Below the pieces are notes generated by a model. That model saw only the letters and a list, made by a program, of their open reading frames with translations. It made no database searches and had not been told where the DNA came from. A stretch of DNA of 64,000 nucleotides from an uncultured Oscillibacter sp. Lineage in GTDB: Bacteria; Bacillota; Clostridia; Oscillospirales; Oscillospiraceae. The position numbers and the translations under genes were made by a program. This document shows positions 1 through 8,203 of the stretch, one piece after another (the first letter of the stretch is position 1; the number at the start of each line of letters is the position of its first letter). The stretch lies in the NCBI GenBank assembly GCA_947365245.1, contig CANAWG010000011.1, positions 36,452-100,451 on the forward strand. Direction: 5' to 3'.

Positions 1-436
1 TGCCCCGGTACTCCTTGAACTCCTCCGGGCTCAGCTGGCAGACGTAGGCCAGGCCCTTTTTGATGAGGCCCACCGCCTGGCGGTAGTCCTCGTCAAAGTA
101 GTCCGAGCCGTAGAAGAACCGGTCCCCCCAGTCGAAGCCCAGCCAGTGGATGTCCTCCTTGATGGCCTCCACGAACTCCTCGTCCTCCTTGGTGGGGTTG
201 GTGTCGTCCATCCGCAGGTTGCAGAGGCCGCCGTACTTCTCGGCGGTGCCGAAGTCGATGGTCAGGGCCTTGCAGTGGCCGATGTGCAGGTAGCCGTTGG
301 GCTCCGGCGGAAACCGGGTGTGGACGGTCATCCCCTCGTACTGGCCGCCGGGGGCGATGTCCTCCTCGATAAAGGCGTGGATGAAGTTGCGGCCCTCCGC
401 CGCCTCCTCCCGGGTGGTCTTGATGTCCTCTGCCAT
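1..436 (-). CDS. glnS: Glutaminyl-tRNA synthetase, N-terminal part (runs off the window)
   Basis: Charges tRNA-Gln with glutamine in the cytoplasm. Only the first 145 codons are inside the window; the gene continues beyond base 1. The start is the ATG at 434-436, preceded by GGGAGGAAA. The visible part is the start of a class I synthetase catalytic domain: the segment [13 protein letters not shown] carries the HIGH ATP-binding signature in the form typical of GlnRS/GluRS, followed by the RMDDTNP segment of the same family. The spacing and the phrase [11 protein letters not shown] favour GlnRS over GluRS. The KMSKS loop and anticodon domain are out of view. A TTGCAA-17-TATAAT promoter lies just upstream, so this gene is probably transcribed on its own. 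Family is certain; GlnRS versus a non-discriminating GluRS is very likely but not proven from the fragment. Confidence 0.9.
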   Translation of the reverse strand, partial: MAEDIKTTREEAAEGRNFIHAFIEEDIAPGGQYEGMTVHTRFPPEPNGYLHIGHCKALTIDFGTAEKYGGLCNLRMDDTNPTKEDEEFVEAIKEDIHWLGFDWGDRFFYGSDYFDEDYRQAVGLIKKGLAYVCQLSPEEFKEYRG

Positions 437-482
437 GTGTATTTCCTCCCTTGCGTACCGCAGGATTTTTGCATAGGGCTAT

Positions 483-511
483 ATTATATAGAATCCCGCG
501 GAAAATTGCAA
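483..511 (-). promoter_or_regulatory. Sigma-A promoter of glnS
   Basis: On the minus strand TTGCAA (506-511) and TATAAT (483-488) are separated by 17 bp, about 47 bp upstream of the glnS start codon. Confidence 0.7.
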
Positions 512-527
512 GAGGCTTGCGTCCGGT

Positions 528-1241
528 TCAGCTCATGCGCAAAATCTCCTTTTTCAGCCGGGAGATGATGCGCTTTTCCAGGCGCGAGATGTAGCTCTGG
601 GAGATGCCCAGCTGGTCCGCCACCTCCTTCTGGGTCTGCTCCCGGCCGCCCCCCAGACCGAAGCGCAGCGTGATGATCTGCTTTTCCCGGGGGGACAGGG
701 CGTCGACGGCCGCCGCCAGCAGACTCCGCTCCACGTCCTCCTCGATGGGGCGCATCACCGTGTCCTCCTCCGTCCCCAGCACGTCGGAGAGGAGCAGCTC
801 GTTGCCGTCCCAGTCGGTGTTCAGCGGCTCGTCAAAGGAGACCTCCCCCCTGCGGTTGGCGTTTTTCCGCAGGTACATCAAAATCTCGTTTTCAATGCAC
901 CGGGAGGCGTAGGTGGCCAGCTTGATGTTCTTGTCCGCCCGGTAGGTCCCCACCGCCTTGATGAGGCCGATGGTGCCGATGGAGATCAGGTCCTCGATGT
1001 TGATGCCCGTGTTCTCAAACCGGCGGGCGATGTACACCACCAGCCGCAGGTTGTGCTCGATGAGCTCCTTCCGGGCCTCCTCGTCCGTAAGACGGCCCAC
1101 CAGCTCCGCCTCCCGCTCCCGGCTCAGGGGCGGCGGCAGGGTGTCGCTGCCGCCGATGTAGTGAATCTCCCCCTCCGGCAGCAGCCCCCATCGCCGCAGC
1201 AGCCCCAGCAGAGCGGAAAGTTTTTTTCGCAGCGTTTCCAT
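528..1241 (-). CDS. sigE: Sporulation sigma factor SigE (pro-sigma-E)
   Basis: Early mother-cell sigma factor of endospore formation, 237 aa, made as an inactive precursor and processed by SpoIIGA. Visible domains: a short N-terminal pro-region (about residues 1-25, with basic and hydrophobic residues), sigma region 2 with the core-binding and -10 recognition helices ([12 protein letters not shown], then [14 protein letters not shown]), and region 4 with its helix-turn-helix near the C-terminus ([14 protein letters not shown], then [15 protein letters not shown]). The segment [19 protein letters not shown] is typical of SigE. The start is ATG at 1241 behind AAAGGAGGAGACC. It lies directly downstream of spoIIGA on the same strand, as in the spoIIG operon of Bacillus and Clostridia. 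Length and motifs are normal; identification is secure. Confidence 0.96.
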   Translation of the reverse strand: METLRKKLSALLGLLRRWGLLPEGEIHYIGGSDTLPPPLSREREAELVGRLTDEEARKELIEHNLRLVVYIARRFENTGINIEDLISIGTIGLIKAVGTYRADKNIKLATYASRCIENEILMYLRKNANRRGEVSFDEPLNTDWDGNELLLSDVLGTEEDTVMRPIEEDVERSLLAAAVDALSPREKQIITLRFGLGGGREQTQKEVADQLGISQSYISRLEKRIISRLKKEILRMS

Positions 1242-2112
1242 GGTCTCCTCCTTTTTTGACTTCGCCGCCCCACAGGGCCGCGTATCCGTCTCCCAGGGCC
1301 GTGGGCGACAGCGCCGCCGTCAATCCGGGATACCGCCTGCCGCCGATCTCCGCCCAGTCCAGCCGCACCGCCAGCAGCAGTCCGCCAGCCCCCACCGCCC
1401 GGTAGGGCAAAAGGCGGGGCCGCAGCGCCGGCGCCGCCCGCCGCAGGGGCTCCAGCGCGTCCGCCGGGGACCGCAGCGCCTCCGCCGTCACCAGACGCCG
1501 GACCTCCGGCGCCAGCAGGCCGTCCAGGGCGCCGGGGGCCGTCACCAGCACCGCCTCCCCGCCTCCGGGCTCCCGCAGGGCGCTGCCCGTGTCCCACAGG
1601 GCCGTCAGGGCGGCGGCGCGGCCGTTCAGGCCCACCCGCACCGGCAGCAGATTCCCCGCCGCGGCGTGATGGGCCGAGGCCCGGAACACCACCGCCAGCA
1701 CGAGATAGGCCGCCGCCGCCGCGATCAGCAGCACCTTGGCGTCCACGTCCGTGTAGAAGACGCCGTTCACCACCGGCACCCGGCTCCCCGCCAGCAGCCC
1801 CAGCCCCAGCACACACCCGGCCATGGCGCTGGAGACCAGAAAGAACAGCAGCGCCAGCCGGAAAAACCGCTCCTCTCCGCCGAAGGCCGCCAGGGCCAGC
1901 AGCACCCCCGCCGCCAGCTTCACCAGCGGCGCCGCCAGAAACCCAAGACCCGGCAGAAACACCGCCACGGCGTAGGCTCCCCCGGCCAGGGCCGCCAATA
2001 TGTACCGCCGCCGCCGGAGGGGAACCCCCGCCAGGCGGCCCGTCACCACCAGCAGCAGGTAGTCCATCACCGTATTCAGCACAAACACGCTGTCCACATA
2101 GACCACCGTCAC
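1015..2112 (-). CDS. spoIIGA: Sigma-E processing peptidase SpoIIGA (open frame runs into sigE)
   Basis: Membrane aspartic protease that activates pro-sigma-E at the sporulation septum. The N-terminal half (about 150 residues) is five or so hydrophobic helices; the C-terminal half contains the aspartic-protease-like motif [10 protein letters not shown], where DTGS is the catalytic signature. Start chosen as GTG at 2110-2112 behind AAAGGGGGCGGGGCT, giving the usual [14 protein letters not shown] N-terminus. The family similarity fades after [11 protein letters not shown], around base 1260. No stop codon follows there: the frame stays open 227 bp into sigE and stops only at 1015, giving 365 aa with about 75 non-homologous residues. 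None of the three frames has a stop between the end of the homology and the sigE start. The true C-terminus therefore needs checking. Function is confident; the end is not. Confidence 0.85.
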   Translation of the reverse strand: MTVVYVDSVFVLNTVMDYLLLVVTGRLAGVPLRRRRYILAALAGGAYAVAVFLPGLGFLAAPLVKLAAGVLLALAAFGGEERFFRLALLFFLVSSAMAGCVLGLGLLAGSRVPVVNGVFYTDVDAKVLLIAAAAAYLVLAVVFRASAHHAAAGNLLPVRVGLNGRAAALTALWDTGSALREPGGGEAVLVTAPGALDGLLAPEVRRLVTAEALRSPADALEPLRRAAPALRPRLLPYRAVGAGGLLLAVRLDWAEIGGRRYPGLTAALSPTALGDGYAALWGGEVKKGGDHGNAAKKTFRSAGAAAAMGAAAGGGDSLHRRQRHPAAAPEPGAGGGAGGPSYGRGGPEGAHRAQPAAGGVHRPPV

Positions 2113-2140
2113 AGCCCCGCCCCCTTTGTCCGATGGGGCT

Positions 2141-2175
2141 ATTATAGGGCAGGCCCCCTGAAAAAAGAGGTCGAA
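2141..2175 (-). promoter_or_regulatory. Possible spoIIG-type promoter with Spo0A-like box
   Basis: Minus strand: TATAAT at 2141-2146 lies 22 to 23 bp from a TTTCGACC stretch (about 2168-2175) that resembles a Spo0A box. The B. subtilis spoIIG promoter is known for such a long spacer and for 0A boxes at the -35 region. Similarity is suggestive only. Confidence 0.35.
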
Positions 2176-2185
2176 ATCCGGGCGG

Positions 2186-2214
2186 TTGACGGCGGGGAAA
2201 AAGAGCCTTAATAT
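2186..2214 (+). promoter_or_regulatory. Sigma-A promoter of the M20 hydrolase
   Basis: TTGACG (2186-2191), 17-bp spacer, TAATAT (2209-2214), about 40 bp upstream of the start codon at 2255. It is divergent from the spoIIGA promoter region. Confidence 0.6.
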
Positions 2215-2254
2215 AGAGGGAGAATCCATTTTGCTGTGAGAGGAGTGCTTCGCC

Positions 2255-3439
2255 ATGCTGAGTGAGGAGAGAAAAGAGGAACTGATCCGCCTGACCCGGG
2301 ACCTGGTGGCCCAGAGGAGCGAGTCCGGCCATGAGGACGGGGCCGCCGGAGTGCTGGGGCGGTACCTGCGGGACAGCGGCTTTGACCAGGTGACGGTGGA
2401 CGGGCTGGGAAACGTCATCGGGAAGCTCACCGGGAGCTGCCCCGGCCCCAGGGTGCTCTTCGACGGGCACCTGGACACCGTGCCGGTGGCGAATCCCGCC
2501 GCCTGGACCCACGACCCCTACGGCTGCGAGATCGCCGACGGCCGGATGTACGGCCGGGGCACCTCGGATATGAAGGGCGCCGTGGCGGCCTTCACCGCCG
2601 CCGCCGGCTTCTTCGCCCGGGACCGGAACCGGGATTTTCCCGGGGAGATCTGCGTCGCGGGCACCGTCCACGAGGAGCGCTTTGAGGGCGTGGCCGCCCG
2701 GAGCGTCAGCCGCATCGTCCGGCCGGACTATGTAATCATCGGCGAGGCGTCCCAGTGCGATCTGAAGATCGGCCAGCGGGGCCGGGCGGAGATCGTGGTG
2801 GAGACTTTCGGCGTCCCCGCCCACTCCGCAAACCCCGACAAGGGCGTCAACGCCGTCTACGCTATATGCAGGGTGGTGGAGGCCATCCGCCGTCTGCCCT
2901 GCCCGGAACACCCGGTGCTGGGCAGGGGCATCCTGGAGCTGACGGACATCAAGTCCGCCCCCTATCCCGGCGCGTCCGTGGTGCCCTCCCGCTGCCGGGC
3001 CACCTACGACCGCCGCCTGCTGCCCGGGGAGACGGAGGAGAGCGTCCTGGCCCCCATTCAGGCGCTGCTGGACCGACTCATGGCGGAGGACCCCACTCTC
3101 CGGGCCAGGGTCTCCTACGCCCAGGGGGAGGAGACCTGCTACACCGGAACCGCCATCCGCGCCCGGCGGTTCTTCCCCGCCTGGCTGTACGATGAGGAGG
3201 AGCCCTTCGTCCAGAGCATCCTCTCGGAGCTGCGCTCCGCGGGCCCGGAGGTGCGGGTGACCCAGTACAGCTTCTGCACCAACGGCAGCCACTACGCCGG
3301 CGAGGCGGGCATTCCCACCGTGGGCCTGGGCCCCTCCCGGGAGGACCTGGCCCACACCGACGACGAGTACATCGAGCTGGAGCAGCTGTACCTGGCCTGT
3401 GAGCGCTGCCAGGCCGTCCTGCGGGCGCTCCTGCGGTGA
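2255..3439 (+). CDS. M20 family metallohydrolase, YgeY-like (selenium-metabolism-linked type)
   Basis: Cytoplasmic di-zinc amidohydrolase/dipeptidase-like enzyme, 394 aa. M20 metal-binding motifs are in order: DGHLDTV (His72, Asp74), the bridging Asp in RGTSDMKGA, the catalytic Glu pair in VHEER (about residue 132), and a C-terminal His in LAHTDDEYIE (about residue 371). A dimerisation lid domain sits between about 180 and 290. The overall sequence resembles YgeY, a hydrolase that in many bacteria accompanies selenium-dependent molybdenum hydroxylases and purine/ureide catabolism. Such hydroxylases lie 13 to 20 kb away (15.9-22.9 kb), which supports but does not prove a shared pathway. Start ATG at 2255 has a GAGAGGAGTG ribosome site. 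Substrate is unknown; a general M20 peptidase is the alternative. Confidence 0.82.
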   Translation: MLSEERKEELIRLTRDLVAQRSESGHEDGAAGVLGRYLRDSGFDQVTVDGLGNVIGKLTGSCPGPRVLFDGHLDTVPVANPAAWTHDPYGCEIADGRMYGRGTSDMKGAVAAFTAAAGFFARDRNRDFPGEICVAGTVHEERFEGVAARSVSRIVRPDYVIIGEASQCDLKIGQRGRAEIVVETFGVPAHSANPDKGVNAVYAICRVVEAIRRLPCPEHPVLGRGILELTDIKSAPYPGASVVPSRCRATYDRRLLPGETEESVLAPIQALLDRLMAEDPTLRARVSYAQGEETCYTGTAIRARRFFPAWLYDEEEPFVQSILSELRSAGPEVRVTQYSFCTNGSHYAGEAGIPTVGLGPSREDLAHTDDEYIELEQLYLACERCQAVLRALLR

Positions 3440-3522
3440 CGCGGAAATAGAGCTTCCTTTCCGGCTGCCCTAAAAGGACGGGGAACCGGTGTGTTCCCGC
3501 ATTTTCTGTGCCCTTGCATGGC

Positions 3523-3565
3523 AAAAAGCCGCCCCCGCCGGATCTCCGGCAGGGGCGGTTTTTTT
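3523..3565. terminator. Bidirectional rho-independent terminator
   Basis: A GC-rich hairpin (GCCGCCCCCGCCGG, loop ATCT, CCGGCAGGGGCGG) is flanked by AAAAA on the left and a T run on the right, so it can end both the convergent M20 hydrolase and the cysteine-rich gene. Confidence 0.8.
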
Positions 3566-3894
3566 CAGCAGTCGCAGCCGCACTCCCGGGCACACTCGAT
3601 GCTGGGCTCACCGCTGGCCATGGTCACACCGTAGCGGATAGGTACGGACACACAGAGCTGCTGCTTGAACGTCAGCGTGCAGCTGCCGCCGCAGCAGTCG
3701 GTGGCGCAGGTGACGCAGGGACTGCCCTGGCAGGTCACCGTGGGCGTTCCCATGACGGCGGTGGGGTTCAGCGTCAGCGGCGCGGCGATATCCACGCACT
3801 GGGTGGCCACTTTATTGCAGCCGGCGGGGGGACAGGACTCCTCCACCGGACAGGATTGGAGCGGCGTATGCTCATAGACTTCATTGATGCGCAA
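3565..3894 (-). CDS. Cysteine-rich small protein, function unknown
   Basis: 109 aa with about 17 cysteines, many in the patterns CPVEESCPPAGC, CQGSPCVTCATDCCGG and a C-terminal CARECGCDC. There is no signal peptide, membrane helix or recognised enzyme motif. The central part (TLTFKQQLCVSVPIRYGV) is beta-strand-like and reads like small cysteine-rich proteins that Clostridia place on spore or cell surfaces; that is a resemblance only. The gene is single, ends against a shared terminator, and is divergent from the MATE exporter at 4090. The cysteines could bind metal or form disulfides in a spore coat; nothing here decides between these. Confidence 0.65.
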   Translation of the reverse strand: MRINEVYEHTPLQSCPVEESCPPAGCNKVATQCVDIAAPLTLNPTAVMGTPTVTCQGSPCVTCATDCCGGSCTLTFKQQLCVSVPIRYGVTMASGEPSIECARECGCDC

Positions 3895-3998
3895 AGGTGC
3901 TCCCTCATTTCCCGGAGATTATATCCGGCGCTTCCCGGATACACCTCATCCTATGACGGCGGAGCCGTCCCCGTCACCGGACCGCTTTGAAAAAGTCT

Positions 3999-4027
3999 TT
4001 GCACCTCTTTCCCAATTATGTTATAAT
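3999..4027 (+). promoter_or_regulatory. Sigma-A promoter of the MATE exporter
   Basis: TTGCAC (3999-4004), 17 bp, TATAAT (4022-4027); near-consensus, about 60 bp before the start codon at 4090. Confidence 0.75.
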
Positions 4028-4089
4028 TTCGTTAAGAAAACAATGGAGCTCCGCCCCGGGGCGGCCTCCCGTACAAAAGAGAGGATTCT

Positions 4090-5430
4090 ATGGACGAAAA
4101 ACAGGAACAGAAATTCCACCAGATGACGGAGACTCCCGTCAGCACGCTGATCTGCCGCCTGGCCCTGCCCTGCATCGTCAGCATGCTGGTCACCGCCTTT
4201 TACAACATGGCCGACACCTTTTTCGTGGGGATGCTCAAGAGCAACAGCGCCACCGGCGCCGTGGGCGTGGTGTTCTCCCTGATGGCCATCATCCAGGCCG
4301 TGGGCTTCTTCTTCGGCCACGGCAGCGGCAACTTCATCTCCCGGGAGCTGGGCCGGCAGAACTTTGAGGAGGCCTCCAACATGGCGGCCACCGGCTTCTT
4401 CTCCGCCATCGCGGCGGGGGCGCTGATCTGCGCTTTGGGTCAGCTCTTTCTGGAGCCCCTGGCCACGCTTCTGGGCTCCACCCCCACCATTCTGCCCTAC
4501 ACCAAGGCCTACCTGCGGGTCATCCTCCTGGGCGCGCCCTGGATGACCTCCTCCCTGGTGCTGAACAACCAGCTGCGCTTCCAGGGCAGCGCGGCCTACG
4601 CCATGGTGGGCATCGCCAGCGGCGCAGTGCTGAATATCGCCCTGGACCCCCTCTTGATCTTCACCTTTCACCTGGGCGTGGCCGGGGCGGCCTGGGCCAC
4701 CATCATCAGCCAGTTCGTCAGCTTCTGTCTGCTGTTGATCGGCTGCTCCCGGGGCGGCAACCTGCGCATCCACATCTCCCGGGTCCAGCGGAAGTGGTCC
4801 TACTACGAGATGATCGTCAGGGGCGGCCTGCCCTCCCTGGCGAGGCAGGGTCTGGCCAGCGTGGCCACCATCTGCCTCAACCGGGCCGCCGGACCTTATG
4901 GCGACGCGGCGATCGCCGCCATGGGGGTGGTCCAGCGGATCATGATGTTCGGCGGCTCCGCCATGATCGGCTTCGGCCAGGGATTCCAGCCGGTGTGCGG
5001 CTTCAACTACGGCGCAAAGCTCTACCATCGGGTGAAAGAGGGCTTCTGGTTCTGCGTCAAGTCCTCCACCGTGTTTTTGCTGGCGGTCAGCACCCTGGGC
5101 TTCCTCTTCGCCCCTCAGCTCATCGCCCTGTTCCGGGACGACCCGGAGGTCATCGCCTGCGGCGCGGCAGCGCTGCGGTTCCAGTGTGTCACGTTCTTCA
5201 CCACCGGCTGGACCGTCATGAGCAACATGATGCTCCAGACCATCGGCAAGACCGGGCCCGCCACTTTCATGGCCATGGCCCGGCAGGGGATCTTCTTCAT
5301 CCCCCTGGTCTACATCCTCTCCCACTGCTTCGGCCTGGCGGGCGTCCAGATGACCCAGTCCGTGGCCGACTGCCTGGCGTTTCTCTGCGCCATTCCCCTC
5401 TCCCGCCGCGCCCTGAAAGAGATGGCCTGA
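4090..5430 (+). CDS. MATE family efflux transporter
   Basis: Inner-membrane multidrug/toxin exporter driven by a sodium or proton gradient, 446 aa, the usual MATE length. About 12 hydrophobic helices are arranged as two MatE repeats (roughly residues 20-215 and 235-440). The first repeat opens with the typical PVSTLICRLALPCIVSML and YNMADTFFVG; the second repeat has GLPSLARQGLASVAT and GFGQGFQPVCGFNYGAK, a hallmark of the DinF/MepA-like branch. Start ATG at 4090 follows a good promoter, with AGAGAGGATTCT as ribosome site. It is monocistronic, with a perfect hairpin behind it. Substrate cannot be read from sequence. Confidence 0.93.
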   Translation: MDEKQEQKFHQMTETPVSTLICRLALPCIVSMLVTAFYNMADTFFVGMLKSNSATGAVGVVFSLMAIIQAVGFFFGHGSGNFISRELGRQNFEEASNMAATGFFSAIAAGALICALGQLFLEPLATLLGSTPTILPYTKAYLRVILLGAPWMTSSLVLNNQLRFQGSAAYAMVGIASGAVLNIALDPLLIFTFHLGVAGAAWATIISQFVSFCLLLIGCSRGGNLRIHISRVQRKWSYYEMIVRGGLPSLARQGLASVATICLNRAAGPYGDAAIAAMGVVQRIMMFGGSAMIGFGQGFQPVCGFNYGAKLYHRVKEGFWFCVKSSTVFLLAVSTLGFLFAPQLIALFRDDPEVIACGAAALRFQCVTFFTTGWTVMSNMMLQTIGKTGPATFMAMARQGIFFIPLVYILSHCFGLAGVQMTQSVADCLAFLCAIPLSRRALKEMA

Positions 5431-5468
5431 GGAAAAAGGCACAGCGCCCCCGAATATCGGTGCGAAAG

Positions 5469-5499
5469 CAAGCGTCCCGGAGCCTCTCCGGGACGCTTG
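5469..5499 (+). terminator. Perfect hairpin behind the MATE gene
   Basis: CAAGCGTCCCGGAG, loop CCT, CTCCGGGACGCTTG: a 14-bp perfect stem 38 bp after the stop codon. It lacks a clear T run, so termination efficiency is uncertain. Confidence 0.6.
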
Positions 5500-5636
5500 T
5501 GTATTGGGCGGAGGGGGGGCCGGGTTTTTGTCACCGTTTTGTTACTCTTCCCCTTTTCCCATGCAGAATTTTCCTGTCGCGCACTGTCTATTTTCGCCGA
5601 AAGTGGGTCTCAGCGTTCTATTTTACCGGCAAAACC

Positions 5637-5665
5637 TTGACAAAAGTGGGAGTCGTGTGTATACT
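5637..5665 (+). promoter_or_regulatory. Strong sigma-A promoter of the 3D-domain gene
   Basis: TTGACA (5637-5642), 17 bp, TATACT (5660-5665). The start codon is 260 bp downstream because a palindromic repeat element (5744-5906) lies in the leader. Confidence 0.75.
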
Positions 5666-5743
5666 AAGTCCAGTTTCCCGGCTGGTAACAAAAGTTACAG
5701 TCATTTTTTACTCCCTCCGTGGAGCCCGCTGGCCGGGAATCTT

Positions 5744-5906
5744 AGAGCTTATCCGTAAATGAGGCGTGCGCAGATTGCGCCGCCAGATTTTGTGTCAGAC
5801 GAGGCGATTTTTCGCTTACTAGGCTAGCGCCCGGCAAGAAAAAACGACGAAGTATGACCCAAAATATGCAGGCAAGCTGTGTGCGCATAATTTGCAGATA
5901 AGCTCT
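5744..5906. repeat. 163-bp palindromic MITE-like element, copy 1
   Basis: The termini are AGAGCTTATC and GATAAGCTCT, and the two halves are imperfect reverse complements over nearly the whole length (for example GAGGCGATTTTTCGC against the complement of the right half). No ORF. It sits between the promoter at 5637 and the coding start at 5925, so it would be transcribed as a long leader hairpin. A related element of nearly the same length lies at 28793-28955; both share AGGCGATTT and the centre GGCAAG-AAAA-AACG. This looks like a small non-autonomous repeat family. No target duplication is clear. Confidence 0.7.
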
Positions 5907-5924
5907 CATTCAGGAGGTATGCAT

Positions 5925-6971
5925 GTGAGCACAAAGACTCTGCAACAAAACCTGTACGAATTTTGGAGACGCAGCGGCGTCAATCTCTTTACAGCGGCTG
6001 TCGTCCTTTGCACCGCCCTGGTCATCACCAACCGGGCCGCGGGCCTCTACATCGTCAGTGGTGTGGACGACGCGGCCATCGTGCTGAGCGGCGAGGGCAC
6101 CGCCCCGGAGCTGGAGAGCAGGCTGATCTACACCTCCAACGGGAGCCGCGGCTACGACGTGTGCCTGCGCCTGGGCCAGACGGTCACCGTCCGCCACGAC
6201 GGCGAGGTCTTCACCACCAAGTCCCGGCAGGAGTCCATCCTCAGGACCCTGCGCCGCCTGGACATCGTCCCCGGCCCGCTGGAGATGGTGGGCATCGACT
6301 TCACCGAGAGCGGCGTGGAGATCACGGTGTCCTCGGATCTGAGCTACTACGAGCACGTGGTGGAGGAGGTGGCTTTCGAGACCGTCCGGGTGGCCAACCC
6401 CAGGATGGAAGAGGGGAAAGAGAAGGTGGTCCAGGAGGGCGCCGACGGCGTCCGCAGCTCCGTCTATGAGGTGGTCTGGTCCAACGGCCGGGAGGTCGCC
6501 CGCCAGTTTGTGGAGGAGCTGAGCAGCACCGCTGTGGACAAGATCGTGGAGTACGGCACCGCCGCTCCCGCCAAGCCCGCCGCGGCGGCGTTCCCCTCCA
6601 ACGACTCCCCCATCGTCAACATCTCCACCAACGCCGACGGCAGCGGCGTCTTAACCCTGGCCTCCGGCGAGAAGCTGAGCTTTTCCAGCGTCAAGAACAT
6701 GACCGCCACCGCCTACACCGCCGGACACGGCGGCGCGGACCACTACACCGCCACCGGCACCACCGTCCGGGTGGGCACCGTGGCCGTGGACAAGAAAGTG
6801 ATCCCCCTGGGCACCCGGATGTATATCGTCACCAACGACGGCATCGTCTACGGCACCGCCGTGGCGGAGGACACCGGCGTCCGGGGCAGCAAGGTGGATC
6901 TCTACTTCAACACCTATGACGAGTGCATCAACTTCGGCCGCCGCAGCTGCAAGGTCTATATTCTGAAATAA
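5925..6971 (+). CDS. Cell-wall protein with DUF348, G5 and 3D domains (YabE/Rpf-like)
   Basis: Exported protein, 348 aa, likely a lytic transglycosylase-like peptidoglycan enzyme. In order: a short cytoplasmic stretch, one signal-anchor helix (about residues 18-38, NLFTAAVVLCTALVIT), a DUF348 ubiquitin-like region (about 60-145), a G5 domain (about 150-215), an alanine/proline linker, and a C-terminal 3D domain (about 260-348) with its three acidic sites in VAVDKKVIPLGT, AEDTGV and KVDLYFNT. Start chosen as GTG at 5925, 6 bp behind GGAGGT; an in-frame ATG at 5919 touches the ribosome site. Likely role in peptidoglycan turnover or spore resuscitation, as for YabE/YocH relatives. A strong terminator follows. 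Confidence 0.88.
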   Translation: MSTKTLQQNLYEFWRRSGVNLFTAAVVLCTALVITNRAAGLYIVSGVDDAAIVLSGEGTAPELESRLIYTSNGSRGYDVCLRLGQTVTVRHDGEVFTTKSRQESILRTLRRLDIVPGPLEMVGIDFTESGVEITVSSDLSYYEHVVEEVAFETVRVANPRMEEGKEKVVQEGADGVRSSVYEVVWSNGREVARQFVEELSSTAVDKIVEYGTAAPAKPAAAAFPSNDSPIVNISTNADGSGVLTLASGEKLSFSSVKNMTATAYTAGHGGADHYTATGTTVRVGTVAVDKKVIPLGTRMYIVTNDGIVYGTAVAEDTGVRGSKVDLYFNTYDECINFGRRSCKVYILK

Positions 6972-6980
6972 CGTACAGGG

Positions 6981-7014
6981 ACGCCCCGGCGCGCAGAGCG
7001 CGCCGGGGCGTTTT
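6981..7014. terminator. Rho-independent terminator
   Basis: ACGCCCCGGCGCGC, loop AGA, GCGCGCCGGGGCGT followed by TTTT. It ends the 3D-domain gene and faces the convergent HAD gene. Confidence 0.85.
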
Positions 7015-7025
7015 CTTTGACCGAT

Positions 7026-7712
7026 TCACAGCGTCTCCAGCAGGGATGGGAGCTGGTCCAGGGCGGAGATCTCATAGTCCGGCACAATGTCCGCCCGGCG
7101 GGGCTTCCCCTGGGGGTTGAACCAGCAGGTGCGGAGCCCCGCGTCCCGGCCGCCCCGGATGTCGGAGGTCAGGCTGTCCCCCACCATGACGGCGCAGTCC
7201 CTGGAAAAGCCGGGGATGGCGTCGAAGCACCTCTGGAAAAAGGCCGGGCTGGGCTTGTCCGCCCCCAGCTCCTGGGAGATGAACACCCCCTTGAACCACG
7301 GCAGAATCCCGGCGCTCTCCAGCCGCCGGTGCTGCACCGCGGCGGTGCCGTTGGAGGCCAGGTACAGCTCATACCGGGGCGCCAGGGCCGAGAGCAGCGC
7401 CTCCGCCCCGGGGACGAACCAGTGGCCCTCTCCCAGATATTCCTCGTAGCGCTCACAGATCTCCCGGGCGGAGCGGCGAAGCCCCAGCTCCTGAAAGAGG
7501 ATGTCAAACCGGCCCAGCAGCACCTGCTCCCGGGTCAGCACCCCCTCCTCCAGCAGCTCCCACTGGGCGGCGTTGATGGCGTGGTAGCGGGCCAGGACAC
7601 CGTCATCCGCCGGCGCGTCCGCCTCCGTCAGCGCCCGCCGCAGGGCCTGGGCCTCCGCCCGCTGGAAATCCAGAATCGTGTCGTCCAGATCGAGAAAAAC
7701 CGTTGTCAGCAT
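7026..7712 (-). CDS. HAD family hydrolase, YjjG-type nucleotidase
   Basis: Cytoplasmic phosphatase, 228 aa, of the haloacid dehalogenase superfamily. Motif I is FLDLDDTILDF near the N-terminus (nucleophile and acid Asp), motif II is YLASNGT, motif III includes the Lys of LGADKPSPAFF, and motif IV is MVGDSLTSDIRGG. The arrangement with a helical cap between motifs I and II and the phrase DKPSPAFFQRCFDAI match YjjG-like nucleotidases that remove phosphate from (non-canonical) nucleoside monophosphates. Start ATG at 7712 is preferred over 7730 because GGGAGGGGGGA lies 6 bp before it and it overlaps the stop of the acetyltransferase gene (ATGCTGA), implying translational coupling. Exact substrate is inference. 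Confidence 0.88.
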   Translation of the reverse strand: MLTTVFLDLDDTILDFQRAEAQALRRALTEADAPADDGVLARYHAINAAQWELLEEGVLTREQVLLGRFDILFQELGLRRSAREICERYEEYLGEGHWFVPGAEALLSALAPRYELYLASNGTAAVQHRRLESAGILPWFKGVFISQELGADKPSPAFFQRCFDAIPGFSRDCAVMVGDSLTSDIRGGRDAGLRTCWFNPQGKPRRADIVPDYEISALDQLPSLLETL

Positions 7713-8140
7713 ATCGCTCCCCCCTCCCAAACCATCGTGTACTCCGGCTCCCCGGTGTTCCCGTCCACGCCCTCTCCCCGGACCTGAAAGCCCTCCCGGC
7801 GATAGAATGCGGCGGCCCGCTCATTTTTCCGGTAGACGTTCAGGGTCAGACGGCCATGGGCGTCCCTGGCCCGGCCCAGCAGGGCCTTTCCAATGCCCCG
7901 CCCCTGGAGCTGCGGCCGGACGAAGAGCCCCTCGACGTGATCGCCATTCAGGCCGATGAAGCCCTGGATGGCGCCGCCGTCCTGCCAGACGTAGAGCTCC
8001 GCCTGGGGCAGCAGGTCCCGCACCGTCTCCAGCTGTTCCTCCCAGTACGCCCGGGGGATAAAGCCGTGGGCCTGGAGATTGGCCTCCAGCCAGATCTCTG
8101 CCGCCCGCTCCAGATCGCCGGTTTGAAATTCCCGTACCAT
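7706..8140 (-). CDS. GNAT family N-acetyltransferase
   Basis: Cytoplasmic acyl-CoA N-acyltransferase, 144 aa. The coenzyme A pyrophosphate loop is visible as LFVRPQLQGRGIGKALL (Q/RxxGxG/A motif), followed by the C-terminal segment NERAAAFYRREGFQVRGE that closes the GNAT fold. Start is ATG at 8140 behind GGGGGGACATCAC; a longer upstream reading frame has no ribosome site and overlaps the promoter. First gene of a two-gene unit with the HAD hydrolase, whose start overlaps its stop. A divergent promoter pair lies upstream. The acceptor substrate cannot be deduced. Confidence 0.88.
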   Translation of the reverse strand: MVREFQTGDLERAAEIWLEANLQAHGFIPRAYWEEQLETVRDLLPQAELYVWQDGGAIQGFIGLNGDHVEGLFVRPQLQGRGIGKALLGRARDAHGRLTLNVYRKNERAAAFYRREGFQVRGEGVDGNTGEPEYTMVWEGGAIC

Positions 8141-8168
8141 GTGATGTCCCCCCGTTCTTTTTGCCGCC

Positions 8169-8197
8169 AGTATATCAGACCGCGCCTTTTTGGTCAA
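8169..8197 (-). promoter_or_regulatory. Sigma-A promoter of the GNAT-HAD operon
   Basis: Minus strand TTGACC (8192-8197), 17 bp, TATACT (8169-8174), about 30 bp upstream of the start at 8140. Confidence 0.75.
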
Positions 8198-8203
8198 CCG
8201 GGC

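Noticed and set aside
1124..3355. 743-codon minus-strand frame across the M20 gene and spoIIGA
   Set aside because: Third-frame shadow; low-complexity Gly/Ala/Arg translation, crosses two real genes.
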